Positions 10,816 through 21,012 of a stretch of DNA of 64,000 nt are shown here, piece after piece. Under the pieces are notes generated by a model, which was given only the letters and a program-made list of their open reading frames with translations, was not told the DNA's origin and ran no database searches. Both the position numbers and the translations under genes were made by a program. How positions within the stretch are numbered: the stretch's first letter is position 1; every line of letters begins with the position of its first letter. The DNA is from Candidatus Melainabacteria bacterium. GTDB lineage: Bacteria; Cyanobacteriota; Vampirovibrionia; Gastranaerophilales; Gastranaerophilaceae. The stretch covers positions 1,116,001 to 1,180,000 of the forward strand of contig CP091731.1 in NCBI GenBank assembly GCA_022009935.1. The letters run 5' to 3'.

Positions 10816-11313
10816 ACTAATTCAAAATCCCCGTGTTTTTTAATATGCTCAATTAACCCGCCTTCGTTCAAAAGTTTTATCATAACAGGTGGAAGCGGCT
10901 GTATTTTTATTTCTTCATTTTTTGTAACATTTTTGACAACACCGTTTTGAATATCAATTTCAAGTTTATCATTTGCATCAATTCTATCAGTATCGCATTC
11001 AATCAACAAAAGTCCTATGTTTATTGAATTACGATAAAATATTCTAGCAAAAGACTTAGCCAAAACAGCACCGACCCCTGCAATTTTAATAATTTGAGGA
11101 GCGTGTTCACGGCTTGAACCAAGCCCGAAATTGTTTCCTCCAACAACGAAATCACCTTTTTCCATTTGACTTGCGAAATTTGGATCTGCATCTTCAAGCA
11201 CGTGCTTTGAAAACTCTTCCAAATTTGACCTCAAGTGAAATAAACGACCGGGGGGCAATATGGTCAGTTGATATATTATCACCAAATTTCCAAGCTTTTC
11301 CTTCAAGTATCAT
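10812..11313 (-). CDS. leuD: Aconitase-family small subunit (LeuD/HacB type)
   Basis: Swivel subunit of a two-part hydro-lyase, about 167 residues. MILEGKAWKFGDNISTDHIAP at the N-terminus, FVVGGNNFGLGSSREHAP (substrate-loop GSSRE) and ARIFYRNSINIGLLLIEC. One extra C in the C6 run near 11250 breaks the frame. It starts 29 bases after the large subunit stop and its stop overlaps the dehydrogenase start. Symbol is provisional; substrate could be isopropylmalate or citrate. Confidence 0.8.
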
Positions 11314-11342
11314 AATTTTTTCTTAACCTCGCTTTTAACTTT

Positions 11343-12626
11343 TTAACCGATAGCTTTATTAAACATTTCACTTGGGCAAGCGATATGACCGAATATCGCA
11401 CTATAAGCTGCAACAGCAGGAGAACAAAGGTAAATAAATCCTTTTGTATTGCCTAAACGCCCCTGAAAGTTTCTGTTTTGAGTTGAAAGGCAAACTTCAT
11501 TGTCGCCCAAAATTCCTGCATGCACACCAACACAACAGCCACAACCTGATGTAACAATTGCTGCACCTGCCTTTACAAATATTTCAATCAAACCTTCGCT
11601 TAAAGCTTGAAGAAAGACATCTCTTGAAGCCGGCGAAACAAGCAAGCGAACGCCTTCTTTAACTTTACGTCCGTCAAGTATTTTTGCTGCAATTCTTAAA
11701 TCTTCAATACGACCATTTGTGCAACTGCCTAAAAATATCTGGTCAACTTTTACATCACTTAACTCGCTTGCTAATTTTGTATTATCAACTGTATGTGGGC
11801 AAGAAACCGTTGGTTTTATTTTTGAAGCATTAATTTTAATAATTTTATCATATTGTGCATCTTCATCCGGCTCAATTGCCACAAATTTCTCACTACGACC
11901 ACGTTGAGACAAATAATCAAAAGTTTTGGAATCTGTTTTGAACAATCCTGCTTTGGCACCTGCTTCAACAGCCATATTTGCAAGTGTAAATCTATCTGTC
12001 ATTTCCATTTTGTCAATTGTATCACCTGAAAATTCTAAAGCACAATAAGTAGCGCCATCTGCTCCTATTTCGCCAATCAAGTGTAAAATCAAATCTTTTG
12101 GATACACTCCAAAACCAAACTTGCCATTAACTTCAACTTTTATAGTTTTTGGAACTTTTAACCAAGTTTTTCCCAAAGCCATAGCAACAGCTACGTCAGT
12201 TGACCCCATGCCTGTTGCAAATGCGCCCAAGGCACCTGAAGTGCAAGTATGTGAATCAGCTCCAACAAGTATTTCTCCAGGGTTGACATAACTTTCAACA
12301 AGTCTTTGGTGGCAAACACCTTCACCGACATCTGATAATATTGCACCATATTCTTTTGCAAACTCTCTTAAAACCATATGTGAATTTGACAATTCTTTCC
12401 TCGGACTTGGTGCTGCATGGTCAATAAATAATATAGTGCGACTTGGGTTTGCAAGTCTATCTCGACCAAGTTTCTTGAACTCTTGACAAGTTAATGGTCC
12501 TGTTCCGTCTTGTACTGCCGCAACATCAACTTTTGATATCACAAGTTCACCTGCTTTTACATCGCAGCCTACGTGTTTTGAGATTATCTTCTCGGCTATT
12601 GTTTGTCCCATGTTTTTAAACCTCAT
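11343..12626 (-). CDS. leuC: Aconitase-family large subunit (LeuC/HacA type)
   Basis: 427 residues, intact. [4Fe-4S] hydro-lyase large subunit: MGQTIAEKIIS, VQDGTGPL, IDHAAPSPRKEL, GADSHTCTSGALGAFATGMG, FLGSCTNGRIEDLR and GCGCCVGVHAGIL carrying the cluster cysteines, then STQNRNFQGRLGN. The short length and VQDGTGPL match the archaeal-type 3-isopropylmalate dehydratase/homoaconitase group. The family often starts at the internal ATG five codons in (12611), which has GAGG upstream; the longer start has AAAGGGAAA. First gene of the three-gene operon. Confidence 0.85.
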   Translation of the reverse strand: MRFKNMGQTIAEKIISKHVGCDVKAGELVISKVDVAAVQDGTGPLTCQEFKKLGRDRLANPSRTILFIDHAAPSPRKELSNSHMVLREFAKEYGAILSDVGEGVCHQRLVESYVNPGEILVGADSHTCTSGALGAFATGMGSTDVAVAMALGKTWLKVPKTIKVEVNGKFGFGVYPKDLILHLIGEIGADGATYCALEFSGDTIDKMEMTDRFTLANMAVEAGAKAGLFKTDSKTFDYLSQRGRSEKFVAIEPDEDAQYDKIIKINASKIKPTVSCPHTVDNTKLASELSDVKVDQIFLGSCTNGRIEDLRIAAKILDGRKVKEGVRLLVSPASRDVFLQALSEGLIEIFVKAGAAIVTSGCGCCVGVHAGILGDNEVCLSTQNRNFQGRLGNTKGFIYLCSPAVAAYSAIFGHIACPSEMFNKAIG

Positions 12627-12688
12627 TTCTATTTCCCTTTAAAAACAATAACACATTTTTCAATTCCATTCAACAATAATACTAAATA

Positions 12689-12717
12689 TTTACTCTATTC
12701 TTAAAAAATGTTATAAT
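12689..12717 (+). promoter_or_regulatory. Sigma-70-type promoter for aroQ
   Basis: TTTACT, 17 bases, TATAAT, ending 24 bases before the aroQ ATG; AAGGAG at 12725-12730. Confidence 0.6.
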
Positions 12718-12741
12718 CGTATTCAAGGAGAAAGCTTTAAA

Positions 12742-13184
12742 ATGAATATTCTTATAATAAACGTTCAAATTTAAATTTGCTTGGTAAGCGTGAACCTCAC
12801 ATATATGGAAATATGACTTTAAACGATATTAATGATAAAATTAAAGTCGAATTTTCAAAAAATAACAACATAAATTTTGAATTTTATCAGAATAATGTTG
12901 AAGGTGAAATAATAAATAAATTACATTCGTCAATTGGCAAATTTAATGGAATTGTTATAAACGCCGGTGCCTATACTCACACAAGTCTTGCGATAGCTGA
13001 TGCAATTAAAGCCATTCAAATACCTACCATTGAAGTTCATCTTTCAAACATCTATTCACGTGAAGAAATTAGACATAAATCATTTTTAAGCCCTTGTTGC
13101 ATAGGTCAAATTTCAGGATTTGGATTTTATAGTTACATTTTGGCAGTTCAAGCTTTGATTAATTATTTAAAAAATACTAACTAA
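12742..13184 (+). CDS. aroQ: 3-dehydroquinate dehydratase type II
   Basis: Shikimate pathway enzyme, about 147 residues (normal). After MNILIIN one G is missing near 12762; restoring it gives GSNLNLLGKREPHIYG, the family signature with the catalytic Tyr. Then FYQNNVEGEIINKLH, IVINAGAYTHTSLAIADAI (Asn and catalytic His region) and IEVHLSNIYSREEIRHKS. Ends only a base away from the stop of the convergent membrane-protein gene. Confidence 0.93.
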
Positions 13185-13856
13185 TTATTTTTCTCCTCCA
13201 GTAGCACATTTTGTTCTTTTTGTTTTTTTATAATTTTTCCAAGTTGCAATGTTTGAAATTGTGGAAGCAACAAGTGCAATGCCTGAAAGGCAGGCGGCTA
13301 TTATGCCACCTTTGAATTTGTTTTAAGCTTATTAACTTCATCTTCACACATTTTAACATTTGTATTTGTTATGTAATCATGAATACAGCCAATGCCTATT
13401 AATAATGCAGCTAATCCAAAATTTTTAAATTTATCGTCAACTGTTTTTATTTTATTGTCAAATAAGTTTACAATAAGCATACTAGCTGCACCAATTGTAC
13501 TTAATATATAGGTCAAGTCCAAATGGTTTCTTTTTTAAAGGCTTTTCAATCATTTCTTCTTTATATTTGTAACCATAGTCTAGAGGTCGTGCAAAATCAA
13601 GCAATCCTAAAGTAATAAGTAATGGCAAAGGAAGAATTGATTTGAACTTTTTATTATTTGATATTCTTATAATGGCAAGTGAAGAAACCAAAGATACATT
13701 ACTTAATTGATTATTATAGAGCTTAGTATTTTGTCTGATTTCATATATCCTATCATTAATAACTACTTGTTTTAAATAATTAATATCATTTTTTTCATTA
13801 TTTTTAAAATTTGTTTTTGCAAAATTTTTATTTAAATTTATATTATTTATTAACAT
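13185..13856 (-). CDS. Hypothetical membrane protein
   Basis: About 223 residues after joining three frames (breaks near 13540 and 13318, both in A-rich runs). The N-terminal half is Asn/Lys-rich and soluble; then three or four hydrophobic segments, e.g. SILPLPLLITLGLLDF, TYILSTIGAASMLIVNLF, FGLAALLIGIGCIHDYI and IIAACLSGIALVASTISNIA. No family recognised. Its ATG overlaps the stop of the gene upstream, so it is the last gene of a lineage-specific cluster (15093 to 13185). Confidence 0.45.
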
Positions 13857-14330
13857 AACATCATACCGCCTCGACGATTTTGATTATTTCGATAAGAATA
13901 TGAAGGAGTATAGGAATATGAAGATTTATATGAGTAAATTGGTTCTTCTACTTCTTCTGATATAGTATTTAATAATTCAGCAGGAAGATCATAAACATAA
14001 AATCTATCATCATCTTCAATTTCATCATATATCGATATTCTTTTTGTCTTTTTTATCTAGTTTAACTGAATATGTCTTATTAATATCCATTTCTTTAGGT
14101 ACATATTCTTCCATATAATGCTCATAAACTTTATGGTATTTTTTTAGTTTTTCCATATCAAGATTTTCAAAAAACTCATTTATATCGTCAAAATCTGTAT
14201 CAAATCCTTCACTGTCAAGAATTTGAGAAACATGTAAAAAATGTTCATGTCCTCTATTTCTTAAATTAGGATATTCACGATGCTTTTTATAAATATAAGA
14301 AAAAAATTTTTTATCAGCAACTACCGACGA
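13850..14330 (-). CDS. Hypothetical acidic/Tyr-rich protein, start unclear
   Basis: The minus strand reads SSVVADKKFFSYIYKKHR on from the stop of the upstream gene, then an acidic helical part (DTDFDDINEFFENLDMEKL), a frame break near 14050 in a T-rich run, and a Tyr/Ser-rich tail (YSYKSSYSYTPSYSYRNN) ending GGMMLC. No standard start codon precedes the first conserved-looking part, so it is either the continuation of the protein at 14331 past an erroneous stop or a gene with a rare start. Function unknown. Confidence 0.35.
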
Positions 14331-15093
14331 TTATGTTGGGCAATCATAGGAACCACATCCTCCACCTGAAGAGCCGTCATCACCTTTGTGTCTTCTATTT
14401 TCTAAATACGCAATGATAAAACCACCATAAGACTCAATAAGTGTAGCTGCTATAATAGCTCTTGTTTTTGCACTTTCTGTAAGTTGTGTTCCTAATTTTG
14501 CAAGTGCTCCTATGATTAGATTACCTGTTGCGAATGTGCTGCTTGCTCCAATGGTATTAGCTTTAGTTCGTATATATTCATCAGCTTGTTCTATAATCGC
14601 ACTAATTAATAATCCTGTGGATGGAGATAAATCTAAATATTCTTTTATACTATATTCTTTATAATTATTACAAGAGGCATCTTTCGTTGCCTTACAATTT
14701 ATTAATATACTTTCACTAACTAAACCTAGATGTTTTCCGCTAATCGCTGCGGTAACTGTTCCTAATGCAGTATATTTTTGTAAATCTACTAAAGACTTGA
14801 CTAACGGATTTTTATCCATCCATTTTTTCCATTCCCCAATCCCTTTAAAACTTATAGCTTTTGTTTTGTTTATATTAGCAATATTTGTTGTCAAATTACA
14901 CTTATTTCTTAAAGCATTTAGATGTACTAAAGTTAAATTTTGAGATGTGTTTTTATTATCTATTACTGATTGGTTTTGATTATTCATTTTCATGCCAAAA
15001 CTTGGTTGTTGCTTCATGCCTGTTTTTACCCTAGAAGCTACGTTTGTTTGTTTGTTTGTTTGTTACTCCATAATTCACTGCATTCACTCTCAT
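14331..15093 (-). CDS. Hypothetical protein, candidate phase-variable
   Basis: A perfect AGGAGGG site precedes ATG 15093. Ten codons in lies a CAAA tetranucleotide tract (15042-15064). With the five units present the frame ends in TAG at 15031 after 20 residues; with four (or seven) units it would read through into the long frame, giving about 252 residues with PSFGMKMNNQNQ near residue 29. An internal ATG at 15017 could give a shorter product but lacks a good ribosome site. The body has a hydrophobic part (LGTVTAAISGKHLGLV, IIAATLIESYGGFIIAYL) and ends in a Gly/Cys-rich GGGCGSYDCPT. Function unknown. Confidence 0.5.
15042..15064 (-). repeat. CAAA tetranucleotide tract inside a coding start
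   Basis: Five complete CAAA units (TTTG on the plus strand) plus a partial one, between the start codon and the main reading frame. Unit length of 4 changes the frame with each gain or loss. Confidence 0.85.
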
Positions 15094-15209
15094 CTTTTCC
15101 CTCCTATTTTATTTAGCAAATAAATATTTATACTCATATAAAAACCGTAAAATAATAATTTGCTATTTGAATTATAAATGTTTACAAAAATTAATAATAC
15201 AAACAAAAT

Positions 15210-16179
15210 TTAAGAAATGTCATACAAAAAACAATTAACATAATGAGAATTTGAGATATAAATTTTTGAAGGTGTACAATCTTTACATTTGGGAAGGGAA
15301 TACGGACATCTTGAATAAAATTTACAACCTTCTTTAAGTATTTTTAGTGACGGTATTTCACCTTGAATTGTGGAATTATCATTTTTGAATTATTGCCAAG
15401 TTTAGGTATTGAATCCATTAATGCTTTTGTATAAGGATGTTTATAATCATTAAATATGTCATCTTTCTTCCCAAATTCAATTATTTGCCCCAAGTACATT
15501 ATTGCAACATAATTTGAAATGTATTTTACAACAGATAAATCATGAGAAATAAATAAAATAGTTAGGTTTAGTTTATTTTTTAAATCGAGAAGAAGGTTAA
15601 TAATTTGTGCCTGAATTGAAACATCAAGAGCTGAAACAGGTTCATCAGCAATAATAAGTTTAGGATTTAAAACTAAAGACCTTGCAATGGCTATTCTTTG
15701 CCGTTGCCCTCCTGAAAATTCACTTGAATAACGACTCAAACTTTTTATATCTATCCCTGTAAGCTTGCAGATTTCATAAATGCGTTCTTGAATTTCTTGT
15801 TTATTTCCCCATTTATGAACATCAAGCGGCTCTTTCAAAATGTCATATACCGTCATTTTGGGATTTAAACTTGCGTATGGATTTTGAAAAATAATCTGAA
15901 CTTTTTTTCGATATTCAAATAGCTGCTTTTTATCAAATGTTTCAATATCTTCACCTTCAAAAAATATATTACCGCTATTTAAATTAACAAGTTTCAAAAT
16001 AGATTTTCCAAGTGTTGTCTTTCCGCAACCTGATTCACCCACTAAACTTAATATCTCACCACGCTTTATTTTTAAATTTACATCATTTAAAACATGTATA
16101 TAGTCTGTTTTGTCGCTCAAAAAACTGTCATTAGCCTTAAATTTAAGTCGTGCGTTTACAATTTTAAAATGTCATCCAT
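15210..16179 (-). CDS. Oligopeptide/dipeptide ABC transporter ATPase (OppF/DppF type)
   Basis: About 323 residues. Walker A GESGCGKTTLGKS, Q-loop IIFQNPYASLNPKMTV, signature FSGGQRQRIAIARSL, Walker B PKLIIADEPVSALDVS, H-loop LTILFISHDLSVVKYIS, and the OppF C-terminal cysteine domain (EGCKFYSRCPYSLPKCKDC). The start MDDILK at 16179 lies right after TATAAT plus six bases, so a leaderless transcript is possible. Frames break near 16165 and 15360. No permease or binding protein lies beside it, so the partners are elsewhere. Confidence 0.9.
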
Positions 16180-16345
16180 AAAAAAATTATAACAAATTAT
16201 TATAAAAAAATCGAACACCAAACTTACTAATATACAAATGGGGAATAGAAGAAAATATATATCTTAATATAAAATGAAATAATATTATAATAGAATTTTT
16301 AAATATAATTTCATTTTAATTTCATAATAAACGGAATAAATTTTT

Positions 16346-17547
16346 ATGAACATAAAAAGTTTGAGGAAAGACGAGCTTGAAAATGAACTTATCAAGTATG
16401 TTAATTCTTATTTTATAAATTTACAAAAATGGCAAAGAGTTAATAATATTATAAATATGATGATTACAACAAAAAATCCTCATTTTATCCATAAACATAT
16501 AAAAGACGACTTGCATTGGATTTTTGGTATCGATTTTTACGTTGTTTATTTACGAAAAAAATACTCAAATAAATACAATTATGTTTATCACTCACATGAC
16601 AATTATAAAGCACATAAAGACTATATTTATGATTTTGTACTCAAGAATAAAGATAACATACTTAATGATAATCGTAACATTATTTATGAAAATCTTCTAA
16701 GTGAATATAATATATTTTTCATAATGCAAGAAAATGCCGTCACAGGTTTTATTATTACGCATTCATTAAACGATAAATTTTCTGATATGGATATTAATAT
16801 TTTTAATGTAATCGTAAATAGTTATTCTCTTGCTCTTGCAAATTTTAGTTACTACAATAAAGTTGAAGTTGGAAGCATACGAAAATTAAATCTTATTGAA
16901 AATATTTCAAAAGAATTTAAACCGATGTTAAATAATATTTTAGAATATGCAAGTTTATTAAATTTGCACAAAACACTACCTTTAAAACGCAAAGAAAGTT
17001 ATGTACGCTATATTGAAAATAGTTCAAAATATTTAAAAAACTTAATAACAAATATGCTTGACCTGTCAAATGAGGATTTTAAAACAACACAGCCGGAATT
17101 TACAAGTTTCGACTCTCGTGATGCAATTAATGAATGTTTAAATATTTTAGCAGATTTCACTCAACAACGAAATATTAATTTCATTACATCAATTATTGCA
17201 CACGATATTTTTGCTGATCTAACCAAATTTAAACAGGTTATTTTTTCACTTACTAATAATATGATTAAATTTGCAAACGATAACGATATAATTTATATTA
17301 CATCATATATTAATAAAGCTCATTTTATTTTAGAATTTAAAAATAGAATGCACAAATATTTAGATTCAGATTTTAAAAACCAAAATGATATATACTATTT
17401 TAACAAACAATCTGCTGATTTATCCGTTATTAAAAAATAATTAAACAGCATAACGGGACTGTCAAGTTTTTACTTGAAAAATCAACAAACACAATTATAC
17501 TTCGCTTGTCACTACCTTTGGTAGAAAATGATTGTCATAATAATTAG
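16346..17547 (+). CDS. Degenerate sensor histidine kinase (GAF-HisKA-HATPase-like)
   Basis: About 400 residues. Residues ~1-175 look like a GAF sensor; residues ~185-230 form an HisKA-like hairpin, but the phosphoacceptor motif reads SKEFKPMLNNILEY where active kinases have SHELRTPLN, so His is Lys. The ATPase part keeps an N-box-like helix (QVIFSLTNNMIKFAN) and the last strand region (VIKKLIKQHNGTVKFL, ILRLSLPL) but no D-x-G-x-G or G-x-G box. One missing base near 17438 separates the last 35 residues. Likely a non-catalytic relative acting by protein contact; inferred from missing residues. Confidence 0.6.
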
Positions 17548-17585
17548 TCTATTTTATAAGCTATAATTATAATAACTTTTAGAAC

Positions 17586-17812
17586 TTATTCTTGGGACAT
17601 TTTTTTAATAGCAGTTTTAATATCAAAAGTTATATCCTTAATAAATTCAACAAACAACCTTGAAACGCTCTGATTATCGACTACATTAAATGCACCATAA
17701 ATTGGATCTTTTGAATTACGAAACCGCATTTGACGGTCTTTTTTTTCAATTAATTCAAAATCAACTTTATGTCCTAAACGTTTTTTAAGTCTTCATCCAA
17801 TGCAAAAGTCAT
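17586..17812 (-). CDS. Small hypothetical protein
   Basis: About 75 residues. ATG 17812 has GAGG upstream; one missing A near 17787 breaks the frame, after which it reads KKRLGHKVDFELIEKK and on to IKTAIKKMSQE. Basic and soluble. No family recognised. It sits between the degenerate kinase (convergent) and recR. Confidence 0.4.
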
Positions 17813-17917
17813 TTTTTGTTTTCCTCTTAAGTATATATCTATATATATAAAAAATATATACTTTCCAAAATTGCTTATAAAACAAACAATCTTTACATTT
17901 TGTAACAAAATTCAGAT

Positions 17918-18515
17918 TTAAATACAAACGCGACATTCGAGAGCTTTGCTCAATGTAATTTCATCAGCGTACTCCAAATCGGATCCTATTGGAAGTCCCA
18001 TAGCAATTCTACTTATTTTAATATCAAAAGGTTTTAAAAGTTTTGAAATGTATAGGCTTGTAGCTTCGCCTTCAACTGTAGGATTAAGAGCAAGAATAAT
18101 TTCTTCGATGTCATTTTCAGATATACGATTAAGGAGTTCTCGAATGCGAATATCGTTTGCACCAATTCCTTCAAGTGGCGAGATGACACCTTGGAGAACA
18201 TGATAGACACCATTATATTCATTTGTTTTTTCAATAGCAAGAAGGTCTTTTGTTTCGCTCACGACGCAAATAGTTTTGCTATCTCTATTTGAATTTTGGC
18301 ATATTTCGCAGGGGTCATTTTGCGACATATTGAAACATATGCTGCAATAATGTATTTTTTCTTTAGCTTCAATCATTAAATTAGCAAACCTTTGGACATC
18401 AGGGTTTGGCATTTTAAGCAAATGCAGTGCCATTCTCTGTGCTGATTTAGAGGCCTATTGACGGAAACCGCTCGAAAAAATCAATGAGATTAGCCAACGG
18501 TTTTGTATATTGCAT
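17918..18515 (-). CDS. recR: Recombination mediator RecR
   Basis: RecR helps load RecA at gaps with RecF/RecO. About 199 residues: MQYTKPLANLIDFFERFPSI (helix-hairpin-helix), C4 zinc finger CSICFNMSQNDPCEIC, Toprim domain (ICVVSETKDLLAIE, LNPTVEGEATSLYI) and the C-terminal region MGLPIGSDLEYADE. One extra base near 18450 breaks the frame after SIGL. It starts four bases after ybaB, the conserved ybaB-recR pair. Confidence 0.95.
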
Positions 18516-18518
18516 GAT

Positions 18519-18854
18519 TTAGAACAACCCCGGTATATTTATTCCGCCTGTTAAGCCTTTCATTTTGTTTTCGAAAACAGACGAAGCTTTTTTATTTGCT
18601 TCATTTATTGCTTGAGTAATTAAATCTTCCAACATTTCGACTGTTTCATCATCAACACTTTGAGGATTTTCAGGGTTTATTGCTTCTTTTGTCAACTTTA
18701 TTGACTTAAAATTCTTTTGTCCGTCAACAACGACTGTAACGCTTTTGTTTGGTGCATAACCAACAAGTTCTTGGGCTTTTAATTCCTCTTGCGCTTGAGT
18801 CAATTTTTTTTGCATCTGACTAAACTGTTTCATCAAGTTTCCCATATTCATCAT
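18519..18854 (-). CDS. ybaB: YbaB/EbfC nucleoid-associated protein
   Basis: 111 residues, intact. DNA-binding tweezer-like dimer. MGNLMKQFSQMQKKLTQAQEEL, VTVVVDGQKNFKSIKL, and the ending LTGGINIPGLF are typical. Several Met codons at the start (MMNMGN). Upstream of recR in the same transcript, with a promoter close to consensus. Confidence 0.93.
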   Translation of the reverse strand: MMNMGNLMKQFSQMQKKLTQAQEELKAQELVGYAPNKSVTVVVDGQKNFKSIKLTKEAINPENPQSVDDETVEMLEDLITQAINEANKKASSVFENKMKGLTGGINIPGLF

Positions 18855-18894
18855 AGTTTTAATTTCTCCCCAAAATCTCTATATTTCTCAAATT

Positions 18895-18923
18895 ATTATA
18901 CACAAAATAAAAGTTTATATCAA
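18895..18923 (-). promoter_or_regulatory. Sigma-70-type promoter for ybaB-recR
   Basis: Minus strand TTGATA, 17 bases, TATAAT, about 40 bases before the ybaB start. Confidence 0.7.
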
Positions 18924-18969
18924 TTATACATTTTGTGTCTTTCTTATTTATTATTAAATATTATTGATT

Positions 18970-20433
18970 AAAACATTCACGCTTGTTCAGGCGAAGCCAG
19001 TTTTTATATGACAAATTTCGTGCGTTCAATACATTGACTTCATTCCTCAACGTGGATTGGCTTTTGTTTGTTTATAGTGTTGAAGTTCAATTAAAACATT
19101 TTGCTAGACATTTTTGTTTTTTTCCGCCTGTGGAATCTGCCCTCATTTCATTCGGGCATCTATCCTACGGCGGATATTATATTATACAGGGGGACGGCGA
19201 AGCCGTCCCCTGTACCCCTGGACATTCACAACTAAAATATGGGAAACGGAACCAAACAAATGAGTGAACATTTTATGGAGTTGCAAGGCACATAAGGCAC
19301 GGCTCTGTGAGCTAGAAAGAAATCCAAGACAGTGATAATTGTTCGCGCCTGCGTATGGGTTGCATTTGTTGCTATTATCAGATAAACAATTGTACAGTTC
19401 CACAGGGTTGCAAAGGGGCTTTAGCCCCTTGCACTAATCTATTATGGCGAAACAAATTGTTGTGGCAAAAAACAAAAATACACCTAGTTTCGCCCCAACA
19501 AGCGCGTTTTTATATGACGGGCTGCGGATTCGTCGTTGGCTTCGCCTGATTGTGAGGAAAAATGCGTAAGCCGTGTGTAAAACAAAGCCAAAACGGCTCA
19601 GTTTTGGATTTGTTTATAACAGTTAATGAGCGACGTAAGAGTTTTCGAAGAAAACTCCACAGGAGCGAAAACTGAACGAAGTGAAACAATTTTATAAAAA
19701 TTGTGAAACGGAGCCAAATTTTTGGTAGGGCGGAGTCGAGCGTTAGCGAGCGAGCCCCCAACATGAAGCAATCCGCTGGAGTGTAGCCTTGAAAAGGCGA
19801 AACGGAATGCAAGGATTGCGCTAAGCCAAATAATTTGGTATAAATGAATTTTGAAAATCAAAAAAAGAACCCGACGTAATCCAAGACACCGCGTGTTCAA
19901 TACATTGACTTTTGTTTGTTTATAGTGTTGAAGTTCAATTAAAACATTTTGCTAGACATTTTTTGTTTTTTCCGCCTGTGGCAGCGGATTCGCAGTTGGC
20001 TTTGCCTGATTGTGAGGAACTGAACGGAGTGGAACAATTTTGTAAAAATTGTGAAACGGAGTTGCATAGTTCCGAACGCTGCGTAATCCAAGACTTGCTG
20101 TCTTCACTTTCGTGAAGCCATCCAGCCACGGCGGATATTATATTATACAGGGGGACGGCGAAGCCGTCCCCCTGTACCCCCTTGGACATTCACAACTAAA
20201 ATATGGGAAACGGAACCAAACAAATGAGTGAACATTTTATGGAGTTGCAAGGCACATAAGGCACGGCTCTGTGAGCGAGAAGGAAATACAAGACAGTGAT
20301 AATTGTTCGTGCCTGCATATGGGTTGCATTTGTTGCTATTATCAGATAAACAATTGTATAGTTCCACAGGGTTGCAAGGGGGCTTCAGTCCCTTGCATTA
20401 ATCTATTCTGGCGAAACAAACATGAAGAAAAAA
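18970..20433. repeat. Mosaic of dispersed repeat modules, gene-free
   Basis: No credible gene. Two related blocks (about 19010-19470 and 19888-20420) share TTCAATACATTGACTT, a hairpin around GGACGGCGAAGCCGTCC (19186-19213 and 20147-20175), AAATATGGGAAACGGAACC and a GCAAGGGGC-type block; the second block carries an extra inserted module. In between, 19480-19560 holds the flagellar-gap modules in reverse (TAGTTTCGCCCCAACAAGC, ATATGACGGGCTGCGG). The block 19630-19680 (GACGTAAGAGTTTTCGAAG, CTCCACAGGAGC) recurs at 39.3 kb. GC content is clearly above that of the neighbouring genes. Confidence 0.75.
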
Positions 20434-21012
20434 GTTTTAATTGAACTTGAATTAATTAAATTAGTAAAGTCAACCTACGTTAGTGAATGAAACCGAAAAT
20501 TAAACATGCGGTAGCCCGTTATATAAACCTAAAACAAAAAATGTTTAGTATAAAGCTATAATTGAACTTCAACGCTATAATCAAACTAAAATCAATCCAC
20601 GTTGGTGGATGAAATCAAATTTTGAACGCGCGAAGCCCGTTATATAAACCTAAAACAAAAAATGTTTAGTATAAAGCTATAATTGAACTTCAACGCTATA
20701 ATCAAACTAAAATCAATCCACGTTGATGGATGAAATCAAATTTTGAACGCGCGAAGCCCGTTATATAAACCTAAAACAAAAAATGTTTAGTATAAAGCTA
20801 TAATTGAACTTCAACGCTATAATCAAACTAAAATCAATCCACGTTGGTGGATGAAATTAAATTTTGAACGCGCGAAGCCCGTTATATAAACCCTAAAACA
20901 AAAAAATGTTTAGTATAAAGCTATAATTGAACTTCAACGCTATAATCAAACTAAAATCAATCCACGTTGGTGGATGAAATCAAATTTTGAACGCGCGAAG
21001 CCCGTTATATAA
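20434..21012 (+). repeat. 121-bp tandem array of the repeat family
   Basis: One diverged copy, then four nearly identical units starting near 20530, 20651, 20772 and 20894 (period 121, one unit 122). Each holds TTGAACTTCAACGCTATAAT, AATCCACGTTGGTGGATGAA, TTGAACGCGCGAAGCCCG and TTATATAAAC. No unique spacers, so not CRISPR. The last unit runs into the 3' end of the DUF2400 gene. Confidence 0.85.

Noticed and set aside
16177..16200. Leaderless oppF transcript
   Set aside because: TATAAT lies six bases before the ATG, but no good -35 box is present and a second TATAAT lies further upstream; not strong enough to list as a finding.
19510..20367. Several 70-100-codon ORFs in the 19-20 kb region
   Set aside because: They lie in duplicated non-coding repeat modules, appear on both strands of the same palindromic sequence, and look like no protein family.
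20434..21012. CRISPR array
   Set aside because: Units are 121 bp, nearly identical along their full length, with no unique spacers and no cas genes.
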